A DNA stretch of 64,000 nt from positions 1 to 64,000 of the forward strand of contig CBFHNG010000001.1 of NCBI GenBank assembly GCA_965657165.1, read 5' to 3'. Shown here piece after piece: positions 18,653 through 27,170 of this stretch. How positions within the stretch are numbered: position 1 is the stretch's first letter; the number at the start of each line of letters is the position of its first letter. A program made the position numbers and the translations under genes. The notes under the pieces are model-generated. The model was given only the letters and a program-made list of their open reading frames with translations. It was not told where the DNA came from and did no database searches. This stretch comes from UBA3537 sp965657165. Its GTDB lineage: Bacteria; Bacteroidota; Bacteroidia; Flavobacteriales; Flavobacteriaceae.

Positions 18653-18814
18653 TTATTTTTTTGGGTGATTGAATTTTTGAATGATAATCATCGCAGCTAG
18701 TAATAAATAGGCTGAAGACAACACCCATTTATTGATTAAATCATCAAAAATTAAGTTTAAAAATATAATAATTGTAATTATGAATACAATTATACCTTCA
18801 ACAATCTTTCGCAT
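18653..18814 (-). CDS. Micro-ORF: 53-residue two-helix membrane protein
   Basis: An ATG frame of 53 residues that begins MRKIVEGIIVFIITIIIF, continues through a polar break (DDLINKW) and then a second hydrophobic segment (VLSSAYLLLAAMIIIQKF) with a basic tail NHPKK. Two transmembrane helices with positively charged ends are the clearest feature. It begins 3 bases after the stop of a similar micro-ORF (18818-18976), so the pair looks like a tandem duplicate operon. I know no named family. It may be real because both frames have the same length and layout, but this is inference. Confidence 0.55.
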   Translation of the reverse strand: MRKIVEGIIVFIITIIIFLNLIFDDLINKWVLSSAYLLLAAMIIIQKFNHPKK

Positions 18815-18817
18815 TTT

Positions 18818-18976
18818 TTATTTATTATCATTTTTCAGAAATACAAGGATTGAAATCGAAATTCCCAATAACAGAATTCCTATACTTTTTAACAAAAAAT
18901 CATTGAGATAAAAATAAACACATAAATAGATACTTGCTGAAAGCAATAGTATTGTCTTAATAATTTTAGGTTTCAT
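18818..18976 (-). CDS. Micro-ORF: 52-residue two-helix membrane protein, first of a tandem pair
   Basis: An ATG frame of 52 residues: basic N-terminus MKPKIIKT, helix ILLLSASIYLCVYFYL, short acidic break ND, second helix LLKSIGILLLGISISILVFL and basic/polar tail KNDNK. Layout matches the following micro-ORF: charged start, helix, L-x-N/F-D-D-x-L break, helix, lysine-rich end. It is 147 bases downstream of the HU-SPOR gene on the same strand. The 147 bases between (18977-19123) show nothing else I can support. Confidence 0.55.
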   Translation of the reverse strand: MKPKIIKTILLLSASIYLCVYFYLNDFLLKSIGILLLGISISILVFLKNDNK

Positions 18977-19123
18977 GTTGTAGATTTAATGGGGAAAATC
19001 AACTGTAATAGTTTAAAAATAATTAAAAAATTAATCCTAAGCAAATAAAAGCAACTATGCTATTTCTAATGCGTTGATAAACATTACATTAATTGATTTG
19101 TATGACAATGATAAAAATAAATC

Positions 19124-20062
19124 TTAAGGCAATGCCTTAATAAGCAACCAAGCAGTAGCGTCTTGTGTACGTTTAATGTTGAAAAGTGCACGTTGGGCTT
19201 CTTGTCGTGTTTGGTAGCTATCGTACACGACTTGATGCAACCCATAGCGATTTTTACCAATTTTGCGAGCATTGTAACCAAGACGTTTTAGTTGACGTAA
19301 CTTTCGATCGCAATTGGCTTCAATTCTAAAAGCACCCGCTACAATATGGAAGTTTCCATATGATTTATTCACATCCAACGTAATGGCAGGTAAAGGAGTA
19401 TTAACCACAAAAGTAGCTTCTTGTATTTTGTTGTCTAACACAATATTAGCTTTTTCTTGTGCCAAAATGTTTTGCTGCTCGATATGTTGCATATACGCAT
19501 TAGAACCAAAAAAACCACCAAGCCCTAGCATAACAACAGCAACAGCAGCATATTTAAAAACAGACTGTGTTTTTCGTTTTCTAGGGGATAAAGCAATGGG
19601 TGCTTTGCTCTCAATATCTTCAACTACTTTTAGGTGTTTAGCTCTAGAAATCTCAGGGGATACAAATTGTGTTAATCCAAAGGCTTGTGTCAAATAATTT
19701 AAGTGGTAAGAGGGTTCAAAAAGGAGTTGCCCATCTTTTGTATTTTGTAATTCGCCAATATTATGAAGTTCTACAGTTTCATTTTTTTCCAAACGCTGTT
19801 TAAGTGTTGCCACTTGCTTCGTAATTTTTGCTAATGCATTTTCATAAGATATTTGTTCAATTTCTGAAATATGATTTGCTAAAACACCGTCATTGGTTTG
19901 CAATTGAGCATTGAATGACAATCGTTTTGATGGAGGATAAAATGAATTCTTGTTTTCTTGAACTTTAGCAGGAATTTTTTGTGCCAAAAACGCTCCTAAT
20001 TCTGGCACCACTACACAGTCGTAGCGGTATAGAAGATTACTTATGTATTGGCTTAGTTGCAT
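19124..20062 (-). CDS. HU-like and SPOR domain membrane protein
   Basis: 312 residues. Residues 1-130 resemble the prokaryotic CCDC81-like HU fold found in Bacteroidota (ISNLLYRYDCVVVPELGAFLA, LSFNAQLQTNDGVLANHI, then LHNIGELQNTKDGQLLFEP). One transmembrane helix follows at about 170-190, then a linker and a C-terminal SPOR domain (about 230-312) that by family knowledge binds denuded septal peptidoglycan. The protein thus spans cytoplasm to periplasm. A -7 element at 20068-20075 lies only 5 bases before the ATG. A link between nucleoid and division site is plausible but inferred. Confidence 0.85.
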   Translation of the reverse strand: MQLSQYISNLLYRYDCVVVPELGAFLAQKIPAKVQENKNSFYPPSKRLSFNAQLQTNDGVLANHISEIEQISYENALAKITKQVATLKQRLEKNETVELHNIGELQNTKDGQLLFEPSYHLNYLTQAFGLTQFVSPEISRAKHLKVVEDIESKAPIALSPRKRKTQSVFKYAAVAVVMLGLGGFFGSNAYMQHIEQQNILAQEKANIVLDNKIQEATFVVNTPLPAITLDVNKSYGNFHIVAGAFRIEANCDRKLRQLKRLGYNARKIGKNRYGLHQVVYDSYQTRQEAQRALFNIKRTQDATAWLLIKALP

Positions 20063-20067
20063 GAAAT

Positions 20068-20075
20068 CAAATGTA
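20068..20075 (-). promoter_or_regulatory. -7 element very close to the HU-SPOR start
   Basis: On the minus strand the bases read TACATTTG, an exact TAnnTTTG, and end 5 bases before the ATG at 20062. If used, the mRNA would be leaderless or nearly so. No good -33 element is seen at the usual distance. Confidence 0.4.
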
Positions 20076-20159
20076 TAAATTTTTTTTGAATTTCCATAGG
20101 CGTCAAAACAAGAAGTTTATCTAACAGTTTTTATATATTTACATACAAATTTTTCCCAA

Positions 20160-21260
20160 ATGAATCCTACACAATTACATTATGCTATGGCTTTGCAGGC
20201 CGTTCCAAATATTGGTGATATTACTGCCAAAAAACTTATTCAACATTGCGGAAGTCCAGAAGCAGTTTTTAAAACGTCAAAACAAGCACTAAAGTCTATA
20301 GACGGAATTGGAACCATAATTATCAATGCATTACAACATTCAAATACTTTAAAAATTGCAGAAAAAGAGCTGGAGTTTATCCAAAAAAATGACATACGAG
20401 CCTATTATTTTGATGATGCAGATTATCCATATCGATTAAAACATTGTATTGATGGACCAATCGTTTTATTTCAAAAAGGGAACATCAAATGGGATACATC
20501 GCCAGTAATTAGTATTGTAGGGACTCGAAAACTTACATCTTATGGGAAAAAGCAGTGCGAGGAATTGGTGGAGTCACTTTCTGTATTTAATCCAATCATA
20601 GTTTCGGGTTTTGCTTATGGTGCAGATATTACGGCGCACAAAGCGGCATTAAATCTTAATTTACAAACGGTTGGATGTATGGCACAAGGACTACAAAACA
20701 CCTACCCGTCTTTGCATGAGAAATACCGCAATGTGGTAGAAAAAAATGGAGGATTTGTTACAGATTTTTGGAGTACTGCTGTGTTTGATCCTTCAAATTT
20801 TTTGAAGCGAAACAGACTTATTGCTGGTCTTAGTGATGCGACCATTGTTATTGAATCTGGAGCAAAAGGAGGGAGCTTAGTTACCGCTAATATTGCATTT
20901 GGGTATAATCGTGAGGTTTTTGCTATTCCAGGACGTATTGGCGATTCGCAAAGCATTGGTTGCAATACATTAATCAAAACTAAAAGCGCCCATTTGTTAT
21001 CCACACCAGCGGATGTACCATATATTCTGAATTGGAATGTAGAAACAAAACCCAAACCCATTCAAAAAGCACTATTTATAGACTTAGAATCAGATGAACA
21101 AATTGTGTATGACTTTTTAAAAAAAGAGGGAAAAACACTTTTAGATTTAATTGCCTTGAATTGTGAAATACCAACCTCAAAAGCGGCCTATTTACTTTTA
21201 AATTTAGAACTCAAAGGTGTGGTACGTCCTTTGCCTGGAAAAGAATTCGAATTGATTTAG
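20160..21260 (+). CDS. dprA: DNA-processing protein DprA
   Basis: 366 residues: an N-terminal helix-hairpin-helix/SAM-like part (IGDITAKKLIQHCGSPEAVF), the DprA Rossmann core with VGTRKLTSYGKK, VSGFAYGADITAHKAAL and IVIESGAKGGSLVTA ... VFAIPGR, and a C-terminal winged-helix segment. DprA loads RecA on incoming single-stranded DNA in natural transformation. recA itself is only 1.8 kb away. The stop shares TTAG with the convergent trpS stop. Confidence 0.95.
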   Translation: MNPTQLHYAMALQAVPNIGDITAKKLIQHCGSPEAVFKTSKQALKSIDGIGTIIINALQHSNTLKIAEKELEFIQKNDIRAYYFDDADYPYRLKHCIDGPIVLFQKGNIKWDTSPVISIVGTRKLTSYGKKQCEELVESLSVFNPIIVSGFAYGADITAHKAALNLNLQTVGCMAQGLQNTYPSLHEKYRNVVEKNGGFVTDFWSTAVFDPSNFLKRNRLIAGLSDATIVIESGAKGGSLVTANIAFGYNREVFAIPGRIGDSQSIGCNTLIKTKSAHLLSTPADVPYILNWNVETKPKPIQKALFIDLESDEQIVYDFLKKEGKTLLDLIALNCEIPTSKAAYLLLNLELKGVVRPLPGKEFELI

Positions 21261-22225
21261 TACCCTAACTTTTCACGAACACGTCCTAAGACATCATTTG
21301 CAACTGCAGCTGCTTTTTTTGCTCCAACAGCTAACGCTTTTTCTACTTCTTTTGGCTCTGCCATGTAGTGATTATAGCGGCTGCGTTCTTCAGAAAAAGT
21401 ATTACAAATCAGTTCAAATAACGCTTGTTTGGCGTGGCCATAACCATATCCTCCAGCTTCATAGTTTGATTTCATGATTTTTACATCTTCGTCTGAAGCT
21501 AGAAGGGAATAAATTGCAAAACAGTTGCATGTTTTCCAATCTTTAGGGGCTTCTAGGGGCGTACTATCTGTTTGAATAGACATAATTTGTTTGCGCAAAG
21601 CTTTATCGTTTTGAAAAATATCAATAACATTATTTTTGCTTTTACTCATTTTTTGCCCATCAGTTCCAGGGATTAGCTTGGTTTGTTCTTGAATTTTAGC
21701 TTCAGGTAAAACAAAGGTTTCTCCCATTTTGGCATGAAATCTAGAAGCAACATCTCTGGTCATTTCAATGTGTTGCAATTGGTCTTTCCCAACAGGAATG
21801 ATATTGGCGTCATACAATAAAATATCGGCAGCCATAAGCATAGGATAGGTAAACAACCCTCCATTGACATCTTCTAATCGACTGGCTTTGTCTTTAAAGC
21901 TATGGGCTAATTCTAATCTAGAAAAAGGAAAAAAACAACTAAGGTACCACGCAAGCTCTGTTGCTTGAGGCACATCACTTTGTTTGTAAAAAACAGTTTT
22001 TTCGATATCCAATCCAAACGCAAGCCATGTTGCTGCAGTGGATAATGTATTTAGACGCAGAATTTCGGCGTTTTTAATTTGTGTTAATGAATGTAAATCG
22101 GCAATAAATAAAAAAGAGTCATTTTTACTATCATTACTCATTTTGATAGCAGGTAAGATTGCTCCTAAAATATTTCCCAAATGTGGTGTTCCTGTACTTT
22201 GTACCCCCGTTAAAATTCTGGCCAT
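21257..22225 (-). CDS. trpS: Tryptophan-tRNA ligase
   Basis: 322 residues, the normal length for bacterial TrpRS. The class I HIGH-type motif is TGTPHLGN near residue 12 and the KMSKS motif is seen exactly in DGQKMSKSKNN. It charges tRNA-Trp in the cytoplasm. Its promoter is the element at 22253-22260, in the short divergent region shared with plsC. Confidence 0.97.
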   Translation of the reverse strand: MARILTGVQSTGTPHLGNILGAILPAIKMSNDSKNDSFLFIADLHSLTQIKNAEILRLNTLSTAATWLAFGLDIEKTVFYKQSDVPQATELAWYLSCFFPFSRLELAHSFKDKASRLEDVNGGLFTYPMLMAADILLYDANIIPVGKDQLQHIEMTRDVASRFHAKMGETFVLPEAKIQEQTKLIPGTDGQKMSKSKNNVIDIFQNDKALRKQIMSIQTDSTPLEAPKDWKTCNCFAIYSLLASDEDVKIMKSNYEAGGYGYGHAKQALFELICNTFSEERSRYNHYMAEPKEVEKALAVGAKKAAAVANDVLGRVREKLGY

Positions 22226-22252
22226 GTGGCTTTTGTTTCATTGATTTCTCTA

Positions 22253-22260
22253 CAAAGGTA
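22253..22260 (-). promoter_or_regulatory. -7 promoter element of trpS
   Basis: Minus-strand TACCTTTG, an exact TAnnTTTG, 27 bases before the trpS ATG. A TTG about 20 bases further upstream could serve as -33. Confidence 0.55.
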
Positions 22261-22300
22261 CTTTTTTTGAGCAAATGGCTCAATATTTTTAGTAGTTTTG

Positions 22301-23050
22301 ATGTTGATGAAGCTGATACAATACCCACTTTGGATGCTCTATAGAATTTGGTTCTATGTTTTAGTAGGGATTACTATAGTTGTTTTATTTCCTTTATTGT
22401 TCATTTCAATTTTAAAGTCCTCTTGGTATCCTTTCTTTTTCAAATTAGCGAGAGTATGGGCAAAGTGTATTTTGATAGGAATGGGATTTTATTGGAGTAT
22501 AAAATGGGATCAGAAATTAGAAAAAGGTCAAAGTTACATTTTTGTGGCCAACCATACCTCAATGACCGACATCATGTTGATGTTTGTCATTATAAAAGAT
22601 CATCCATTTGTCTTTGTTGGTAAAAAAGAATTAGCGCGAATTCCATTATTTGGTTTTTTCTACAAACGCACCTGTATTTTGGTTGACCGCAGTAATGCCA
22701 AAAGTAGACAAGCGGTCTTCAAAAGGGCACAGAAGCGCATTGAAAGCGGGCTTAGTATTTGTATTTTTCCGGAAGGTGGAGTGCCAGATGAATCCATCAC
22801 ATTAGATCGTTTCAAAATGGGTGCATTTCGTCTGGCTGTTGACCATAAATTACCTTTAGTGCCAATTACTTTTTTTGACAACAAAAAACGCTTGTCTTAT
22901 ACTTTTTTTAGCGGAAGTCCAGGAAAAATGAGAGCCATTGGACATTCATTTTTAAATCCTGAAAACTATAAAAAAGAAACTGCAAAAGAAATGAGCAATG
23001 AGGTTTATAACCTATTGCTCAAATCCTTAGAAAGTAGTAAGACTCAATAA
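22301..23050 (+). CDS. plsC: 1-acyl-sn-glycerol-3-phosphate acyltransferase
   Basis: About 249 residues: an N-terminal transmembrane helix (FYVLVGITIVVLFPLLF), the acyltransferase HX4D motif NHTSMTD, the glycerol-phosphate binding block FPEGGVPDE and VPITFF. It converts lysophosphatidate to phosphatidate at the inner membrane. ATG codons at 22301 and 22307 are both possible starts, as is a TTG at 22298; I chose 22301. Convergent with recA, 5 bases between stop codons. Confidence 0.92.
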   Translation: MLMKLIQYPLWMLYRIWFYVLVGITIVVLFPLLFISILKSSWYPFFFKLARVWAKCILIGMGFYWSIKWDQKLEKGQSYIFVANHTSMTDIMLMFVIIKDHPFVFVGKKELARIPLFGFFYKRTCILVDRSNAKSRQAVFKRAQKRIESGLSICIFPEGGVPDESITLDRFKMGAFRLAVDHKLPLVPITFFDNKKRLSYTFFSGSPGKMRAIGHSFLNPENYKKETAKEMSNEVYNLLLKSLESSKTQ

Positions 23051-23055
23051 TCTAT

Positions 23056-24063
23056 TTATTCAGCACTTCCTTTTATCGCTGCTTTGATTTTATCTTCTAA
23101 CTCATCCATAAGGTCTGGATTGTCTTTAATCATTTGCTTTACAGCATCACGACCTTGACCAAGTTTTGTTTCGTCATAACTAAACCAAGAACCGCTTTTC
23201 TTTACAATATCAAATTCTACGGCAAGGTCCAATACTTCACCTACTTTAGAAACACCTTCTCCGTACATGATATCAAACTCTGCAAGTTTGAATGGCGGAG
23301 CAACTTTATTTTTGACCACTTTTACTCGAGTTTTATTACCGCGAACAGTGCCATCGCTATCCTTAATTTGTGTAGAACGTCTTATGTCTAATCGTACAGA
23401 GGCATAAAATTTTAGAGCATTTCCTCCAGTGGTTGTTTCAGGGTTTCCAAACATCACTCCAATTTTTTCACGTAATTGATTAATGAAAATCATTGTGCAA
23501 TTTGTTTTGCTAATAGACCCTGTAAGTTTTCTAAGGGCTTGAGACATTAATCGCGCATGAAGCCCCATTTTTGAGTCGCCCATTTCTCCTTCAATTTCAC
23601 TCTTTGGAGTCAATGCTGCAACAGAATCAATTACAATCATGTCAATAGCACCAGAACGCACAAGATTATCTGCAATTTCTAGCGCTTGCTCACCATTGTC
23701 GGGTTGAGAGATGATGAGGTTATCAATATCTACCCCCAAGTTTTGGGCATAAAAACGATCGAAAGCATGTTCAGCATCAATAAATGCGGCAATTCCACCA
23801 GCTTTTTGAGTTTCAGCAATGGCATGAAGTGTTAGCGTTGTTTTACCTGAAGATTCTGGGCCATAAATTTCTACAACTCTACCTTTTGGGTAGCCCCCAA
23901 CGCCTAAGGCAAGATCCAATCCAAGAGAGCCCGATGAAATGACGTCTACGTCAATTACTGGAGCATCACTCATTTTCATTACAGTGCCTTTACCATAGGC
24001 TTTATCTAATTTGTCAAGCGTTAATTTTAAGGCTTTAAGTTTTGCTTCTTTTTCGTTACTCAT
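23056..24063 (-). CDS. recA: Recombinase RecA
   Basis: 335 residues with the Walker A GPESSGKT at 68-75, Walker B MIVIDSVAAL, and the L2/core region INQLREKIGVMFGNPETTTGG. The C-terminus ends in a short acidic/basic tail. It forms the filament for homologous recombination and repair. I see no SOS box that I could name in the 211-base region upstream. Lies between plsC (convergent) and trhO (divergent). Confidence 0.98.
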   Translation of the reverse strand: MSNEKEAKLKALKLTLDKLDKAYGKGTVMKMSDAPVIDVDVISSGSLGLDLALGVGGYPKGRVVEIYGPESSGKTTLTLHAIAETQKAGGIAAFIDAEHAFDRFYAQNLGVDIDNLIISQPDNGEQALEIADNLVRSGAIDMIVIDSVAALTPKSEIEGEMGDSKMGLHARLMSQALRKLTGSISKTNCTMIFINQLREKIGVMFGNPETTTGGNALKFYASVRLDIRRSTQIKDSDGTVRGNKTRVKVVKNKVAPPFKLAEFDIMYGEGVSKVGEVLDLAVEFDIVKKSGSWFSYDETKLGQGRDAVKQMIKDNPDLMDELEDKIKAAIKGSAE

Positions 24064-24230
24064 TTTATAAATTTTTTAGGATTGATTTAGCCTTGCTAAA
24101 ATACTATTTCTTTCTAAAAACTATACAAATAAAAACTGCTTTTTGTACAATTTTAACGTTCATCTGACTGTTTTTTCAAAATTATCTGCTTTTAAAAAGT
24201 TGACGGATTATTCTAAATAATAAAAAATAT

Positions 24231-24238
24231 TACATTTG
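24231..24238 (+). promoter_or_regulatory. -7 promoter element of trhO
   Basis: TACATTTG, an exact match to TAnnTTTG, 36 bases before the trhO ATG. The rest of the recA-trhO divergent region (24064-24274) holds nothing else I can support. Confidence 0.55.
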
Positions 24239-24274
24239 TAGCTCAAATATTCATTAACTTAACACGAGTATAGC

Positions 24275-25369
24275 ATGCAACTGTACAACAACTTAAGCAA
24301 TAATGAAAGAGCAGAACTTATAAAAAAAGCCGGTAAAGACCGTCTAACAATCTCTTTCTACAAGTATGCCAAAATAGGCAATCCTGAACTACTCAGAAAC
24401 CATTTATTTTTATTCTGGAACGAAATTGATGTTCTTGGACGAATTTATGTCGCCCACGAAGGTATAAATGCACAATTGTCTGTCCCAGCCGAAAATTTTG
24501 GTGTTTTTAAAACGCATTTGGATACCATTTCATTTTTAGAAAATGTCCGCCTGAATATTGCCATTGAGCAAGACATGTATTCATTTTTGAAACTCAAAGT
24601 AAAAGTGAGAGAAAAAATTGTTGCAGATGGCCTAAATGATGATACTTTTGATGTTACAGATATTGGAACTCATGTCAATGCGGTTAAATTTAATGAACTC
24701 ATAGAGGACGAAAATACTGTTTTGGTTGATATGAGAAATCATTATGAAAGTGAAATAGGGCACTTCAAAAATGCTGTAACACCAGATGTTGATACATTTA
24801 GAGATTCTTTAGATTTAATTGAAGATCAACTCAAAGAACACAAGGAAAACAAAAAGCTAGTCATGTATTGTACGGGTGGAATTCGTTGTGAAAAAGCCAG
24901 CGCCTATTATAAGCACAAAGGGTTTAAAAATGTATACCAACTAGAAGGAGGGATTATAAATTATGCCCGACAAGTCAATGCACTAGGAATCGAAAATAAA
25001 TTTTTGGGGAAAAACTTTGTTTTTGACCAAAGACGCGCCGAAAAAATATCTGATGAAGTTATTGCACAGTGTCATCAATGTGGATCTCCTGCAGACATTC
25101 ATGTCAATTGTGCTAACGAAGCTTGCCATTTGCTTTTTATTCAATGCGATAGCTGTAAGGAAACTATGGAAAACTGTTGCTCCACACAATGTATGGAAAT
25201 CAATCGTTTACCCTATGAAGAACAAAAAGCATTACGTAAAGGACAAGGGAACAGTAATGACATTTTTAAGAAAGGTAGAGCAGACCATTTACCTTACAAA
25301 AAAGATCTTAGAAACATTTTTGAGATACTTAAAAAAAAGCCAAAGACTAAGTCAAATGCATCTTTGTAA
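24275..25369 (+). CDS. trhO: Oxygen-dependent tRNA uridine(34) hydroxylase (rhodanese family)
   Basis: 364 residues: an N-terminal ferredoxin-like domain typical of the YceA/TrhO family (LLRNHLFLFWNEIDVLGRIYVAHEGINAQ), a rhodanese domain with the active-site loop CTGGIRCEK (cysteine 199), and a C-terminal cysteine-rich tail (CHQCGSPADIH ... CDSCKETMENCCSTQC) that probably binds zinc. TrhO hydroxylates U34 of tRNA to ho5U in the cytoplasm. Single gene with its own promoter. Confidence 0.93.
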   Translation: MQLYNNLSNNERAELIKKAGKDRLTISFYKYAKIGNPELLRNHLFLFWNEIDVLGRIYVAHEGINAQLSVPAENFGVFKTHLDTISFLENVRLNIAIEQDMYSFLKLKVKVREKIVADGLNDDTFDVTDIGTHVNAVKFNELIEDENTVLVDMRNHYESEIGHFKNAVTPDVDTFRDSLDLIEDQLKEHKENKKLVMYCTGGIRCEKASAYYKHKGFKNVYQLEGGIINYARQVNALGIENKFLGKNFVFDQRRAEKISDEVIAQCHQCGSPADIHVNCANEACHLLFIQCDSCKETMENCCSTQCMEINRLPYEEQKALRKGQGNSNDIFKKGRADHLPYKKDLRNIFEILKKKPKTKSNASL

Positions 25370-25470
25370 GTGCTGAATCTTTTTTTTAGTTATTAAATAA
25401 GTTTATATTTACGTGTAAATAAATTCAAACAATTGCTTGTGTTCTACACAAGCAAATTCAAGATAGAAGT

Positions 25471-26676
25471 ATGGGGTGTGCAACATGTTCAACAAATAAA
25501 AGCGGTCAGCCAAAAGGATGTAAAAACAATGGAACTTGTGGCACAGATTCATGCAACAAACTGACTGTTTTTGATTGGTTGTCCAACATGAGCTTGCCCA
25601 ATGATGCTATACCTTTTAATTGGGTAGAGGTGCGTTTTAAAAATGGACGTAAGCAATATTACGAAAACACTGAAAATTTAACGCTAAGTATAGGCGATAT
25701 TGTGGCTACTCAAGCGGAATCGGGGCACGACATAGGAATGGTTACACTTACAGGGGAGCTTGTAAAGGTTCAGATGAAACGCAAGAAAATTTCCGAAACT
25801 CCAGAAAAAAGGTTTAAAATTTATCGTAAAGCCTCTCAAAGAGATATTGATATATGGATTGAATCGAGAGACAGAGAAGAAGCCATGCAAGTCAAGGCGC
25901 GCCAATTTGCAATAGATTTGAGGCTCGATATGAAAATCTCAGATATTGAGTTTCAAGGTGATGGCAGTAAAGCGACTTTTTATTATACTGCCGATGGGCG
26001 TGTTGATTTTCGGGAGCTCATCAAATTATATGCAAGAGAATTTAGAATTCGTATTGAAATGAAGCAAGTTGGATTGCGTCAAGAAGCTGCTCGACTTGGA
26101 GGTATTGGTTCATGTGGGCGAGAATTATGCTGTTCGACTTGGCTTACAGATTTTAGATCGGTAAGTACTTCTGCGGCACGCTATCAGCAATTATCTTTAA
26201 ATCCATTAAAATTGGCTGGCCAATGTGGAAAACTTAAATGCTGTTTGAATTATGAGTTAGATGCTTATTTAGATGCTCTAAAGTCATTCCCAAAAACAAA
26301 TATTAAACTCAAAACAGAAAAAGGGGTTGCAGTATGTCAGAAAACAGACATATTTAAAGGAATAATGTGGTATGCCTACGAGGGCGAATGGATGAATTGG
26401 TTTAAGTTGACAACAGAACAATCCAATGCGATTATAGCATTGAACAAGTCTGGAGAAAAAGCAACGAGCTTAGAAGATTATGCTGATGAACTTTCTGCTA
26501 CAACAGATACTAAAATTGATTTTGAAAACGTTGTTGGACAAGATAGTTTAACACGTTTTGATAAGCCGAAAAAAAATAAAAGGCAAAGGAATAAAAAACG
26601 CTTTAAGAATCGAAAACCCCGAAATGAAAACAACCAAAGCAACAAAAAACCTAAAGCTCAAAGAAATGCAAACTAG
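25471..26676 (+). CDS. ricT: RicT/PSP1-domain protein
   Basis: 401 residues. A cysteine-rich N-terminus (MGCATCSTNKSG, CKNNGTCGTDSCNK) precedes the PSP1 domain with IGSCGRELCCSTWLTDF and LAGQCGKLKCCLNYE. In Bacillus, RicT (YaaT) works with RicA and RicF as an iron-sulfur complex affecting RNA maturation; in Bacteroidota the partners are not obvious and none are nearby. The last 40 residues are lysine/arginine/asparagine-rich and look disordered. It overlaps gldH by 11 bases, a coupling that ties it to envelope genes here. Confidence 0.88.
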   Translation: MGCATCSTNKSGQPKGCKNNGTCGTDSCNKLTVFDWLSNMSLPNDAIPFNWVEVRFKNGRKQYYENTENLTLSIGDIVATQAESGHDIGMVTLTGELVKVQMKRKKISETPEKRFKIYRKASQRDIDIWIESRDREEAMQVKARQFAIDLRLDMKISDIEFQGDGSKATFYYTADGRVDFRELIKLYAREFRIRIEMKQVGLRQEAARLGGIGSCGRELCCSTWLTDFRSVSTSAARYQQLSLNPLKLAGQCGKLKCCLNYELDAYLDALKSFPKTNIKLKTEKGVAVCQKTDIFKGIMWYAYEGEWMNWFKLTTEQSNAIIALNKSGEKATSLEDYADELSATTDTKIDFENVVGQDSLTRFDKPKKNKRQRNKKRFKNRKPRNENNQSNKKPKAQRNAN

Positions 26677-27157
26677 ATTTTGGTTTGGATTTTTAGCTAT
26701 TTTTTTGATGACATCGTGTAATCAAAACAGCTCATTTGATCGCTACACCTCAGTTGATAATTTATGGGATAAAAATCAAATTATTTCTTATGATTTTATT
26801 GTTAGCGATACACTTCAAAATCAAAACTTATACATAAAAATAAGAACATCTGAAGACTACAAATACAGTAATTTATTTCTTAAAGTTGATTTAGAATATC
26901 CTAATGGGAAAATTGAAAAAGACACCTTAGAATATACTATGGCTCTACCAAATGGCGCTATGTTAGGCAGAGGGCTTATGTCTATAAAAGAACATAAACT
27001 ATGGTATAAAGGGCATGCAACACCTTTTGTGTTTTCGGAAGTTGGAGAATACACCATAACAATAAACCATGCCATGCGTAAATTCGATGAAGTTTCGGGT
27101 ATAAGCGCTTTGAAGGGCGTTTTGGATGTGGGGTTTTGCATAGAAGACTTGGAATAG
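26666..27157 (+). CDS. gldH: Gliding motility lipoprotein GldH
   Basis: 163 residues with a lipoprotein signal FLMTSC (cysteine 18), followed by the family-like SSFDRYTSVDNLWDKNQIISYD and, late in the protein, VGEYTITINHAMR. GldH is one of the lipoproteins required for gliding in Flavobacterium and is linked to type IX secretion. The frame is open further upstream to 26558, but that extension runs through the ricT tail and hides the signal peptide, so the ATG at 26666 is chosen. Overlaps ricT by 11 bases; PBP1A follows 13 bases later. Confidence 0.85.
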   Translation: MQTRFWFGFLAIFLMTSCNQNSSFDRYTSVDNLWDKNQIISYDFIVSDTLQNQNLYIKIRTSEDYKYSNLFLKVDLEYPNGKIEKDTLEYTMALPNGAMLGRGLMSIKEHKLWYKGHATPFVFSEVGEYTITINHAMRKFDEVSGISALKGVLDVGFCIEDLE

Positions 27158-27170
27158 TAAATAATTTATT

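Noticed and set aside
19117..19142. Palindrome TTAAGGCAATGCCTTAA as a terminator
   Set aside because: It covers the last codons of the HU-SPOR gene and lacks a T-run after it on the minus strand.
25017..25376. 119-residue frame overlapping trhO
   Set aside because: It is an alternative frame of the trhO C-terminus and has no family-like features.
26558..26665. N-terminal extension of gldH
   Set aside because: It is the basic tail of ricT read in another frame and would bury the lipoprotein signal peptide.
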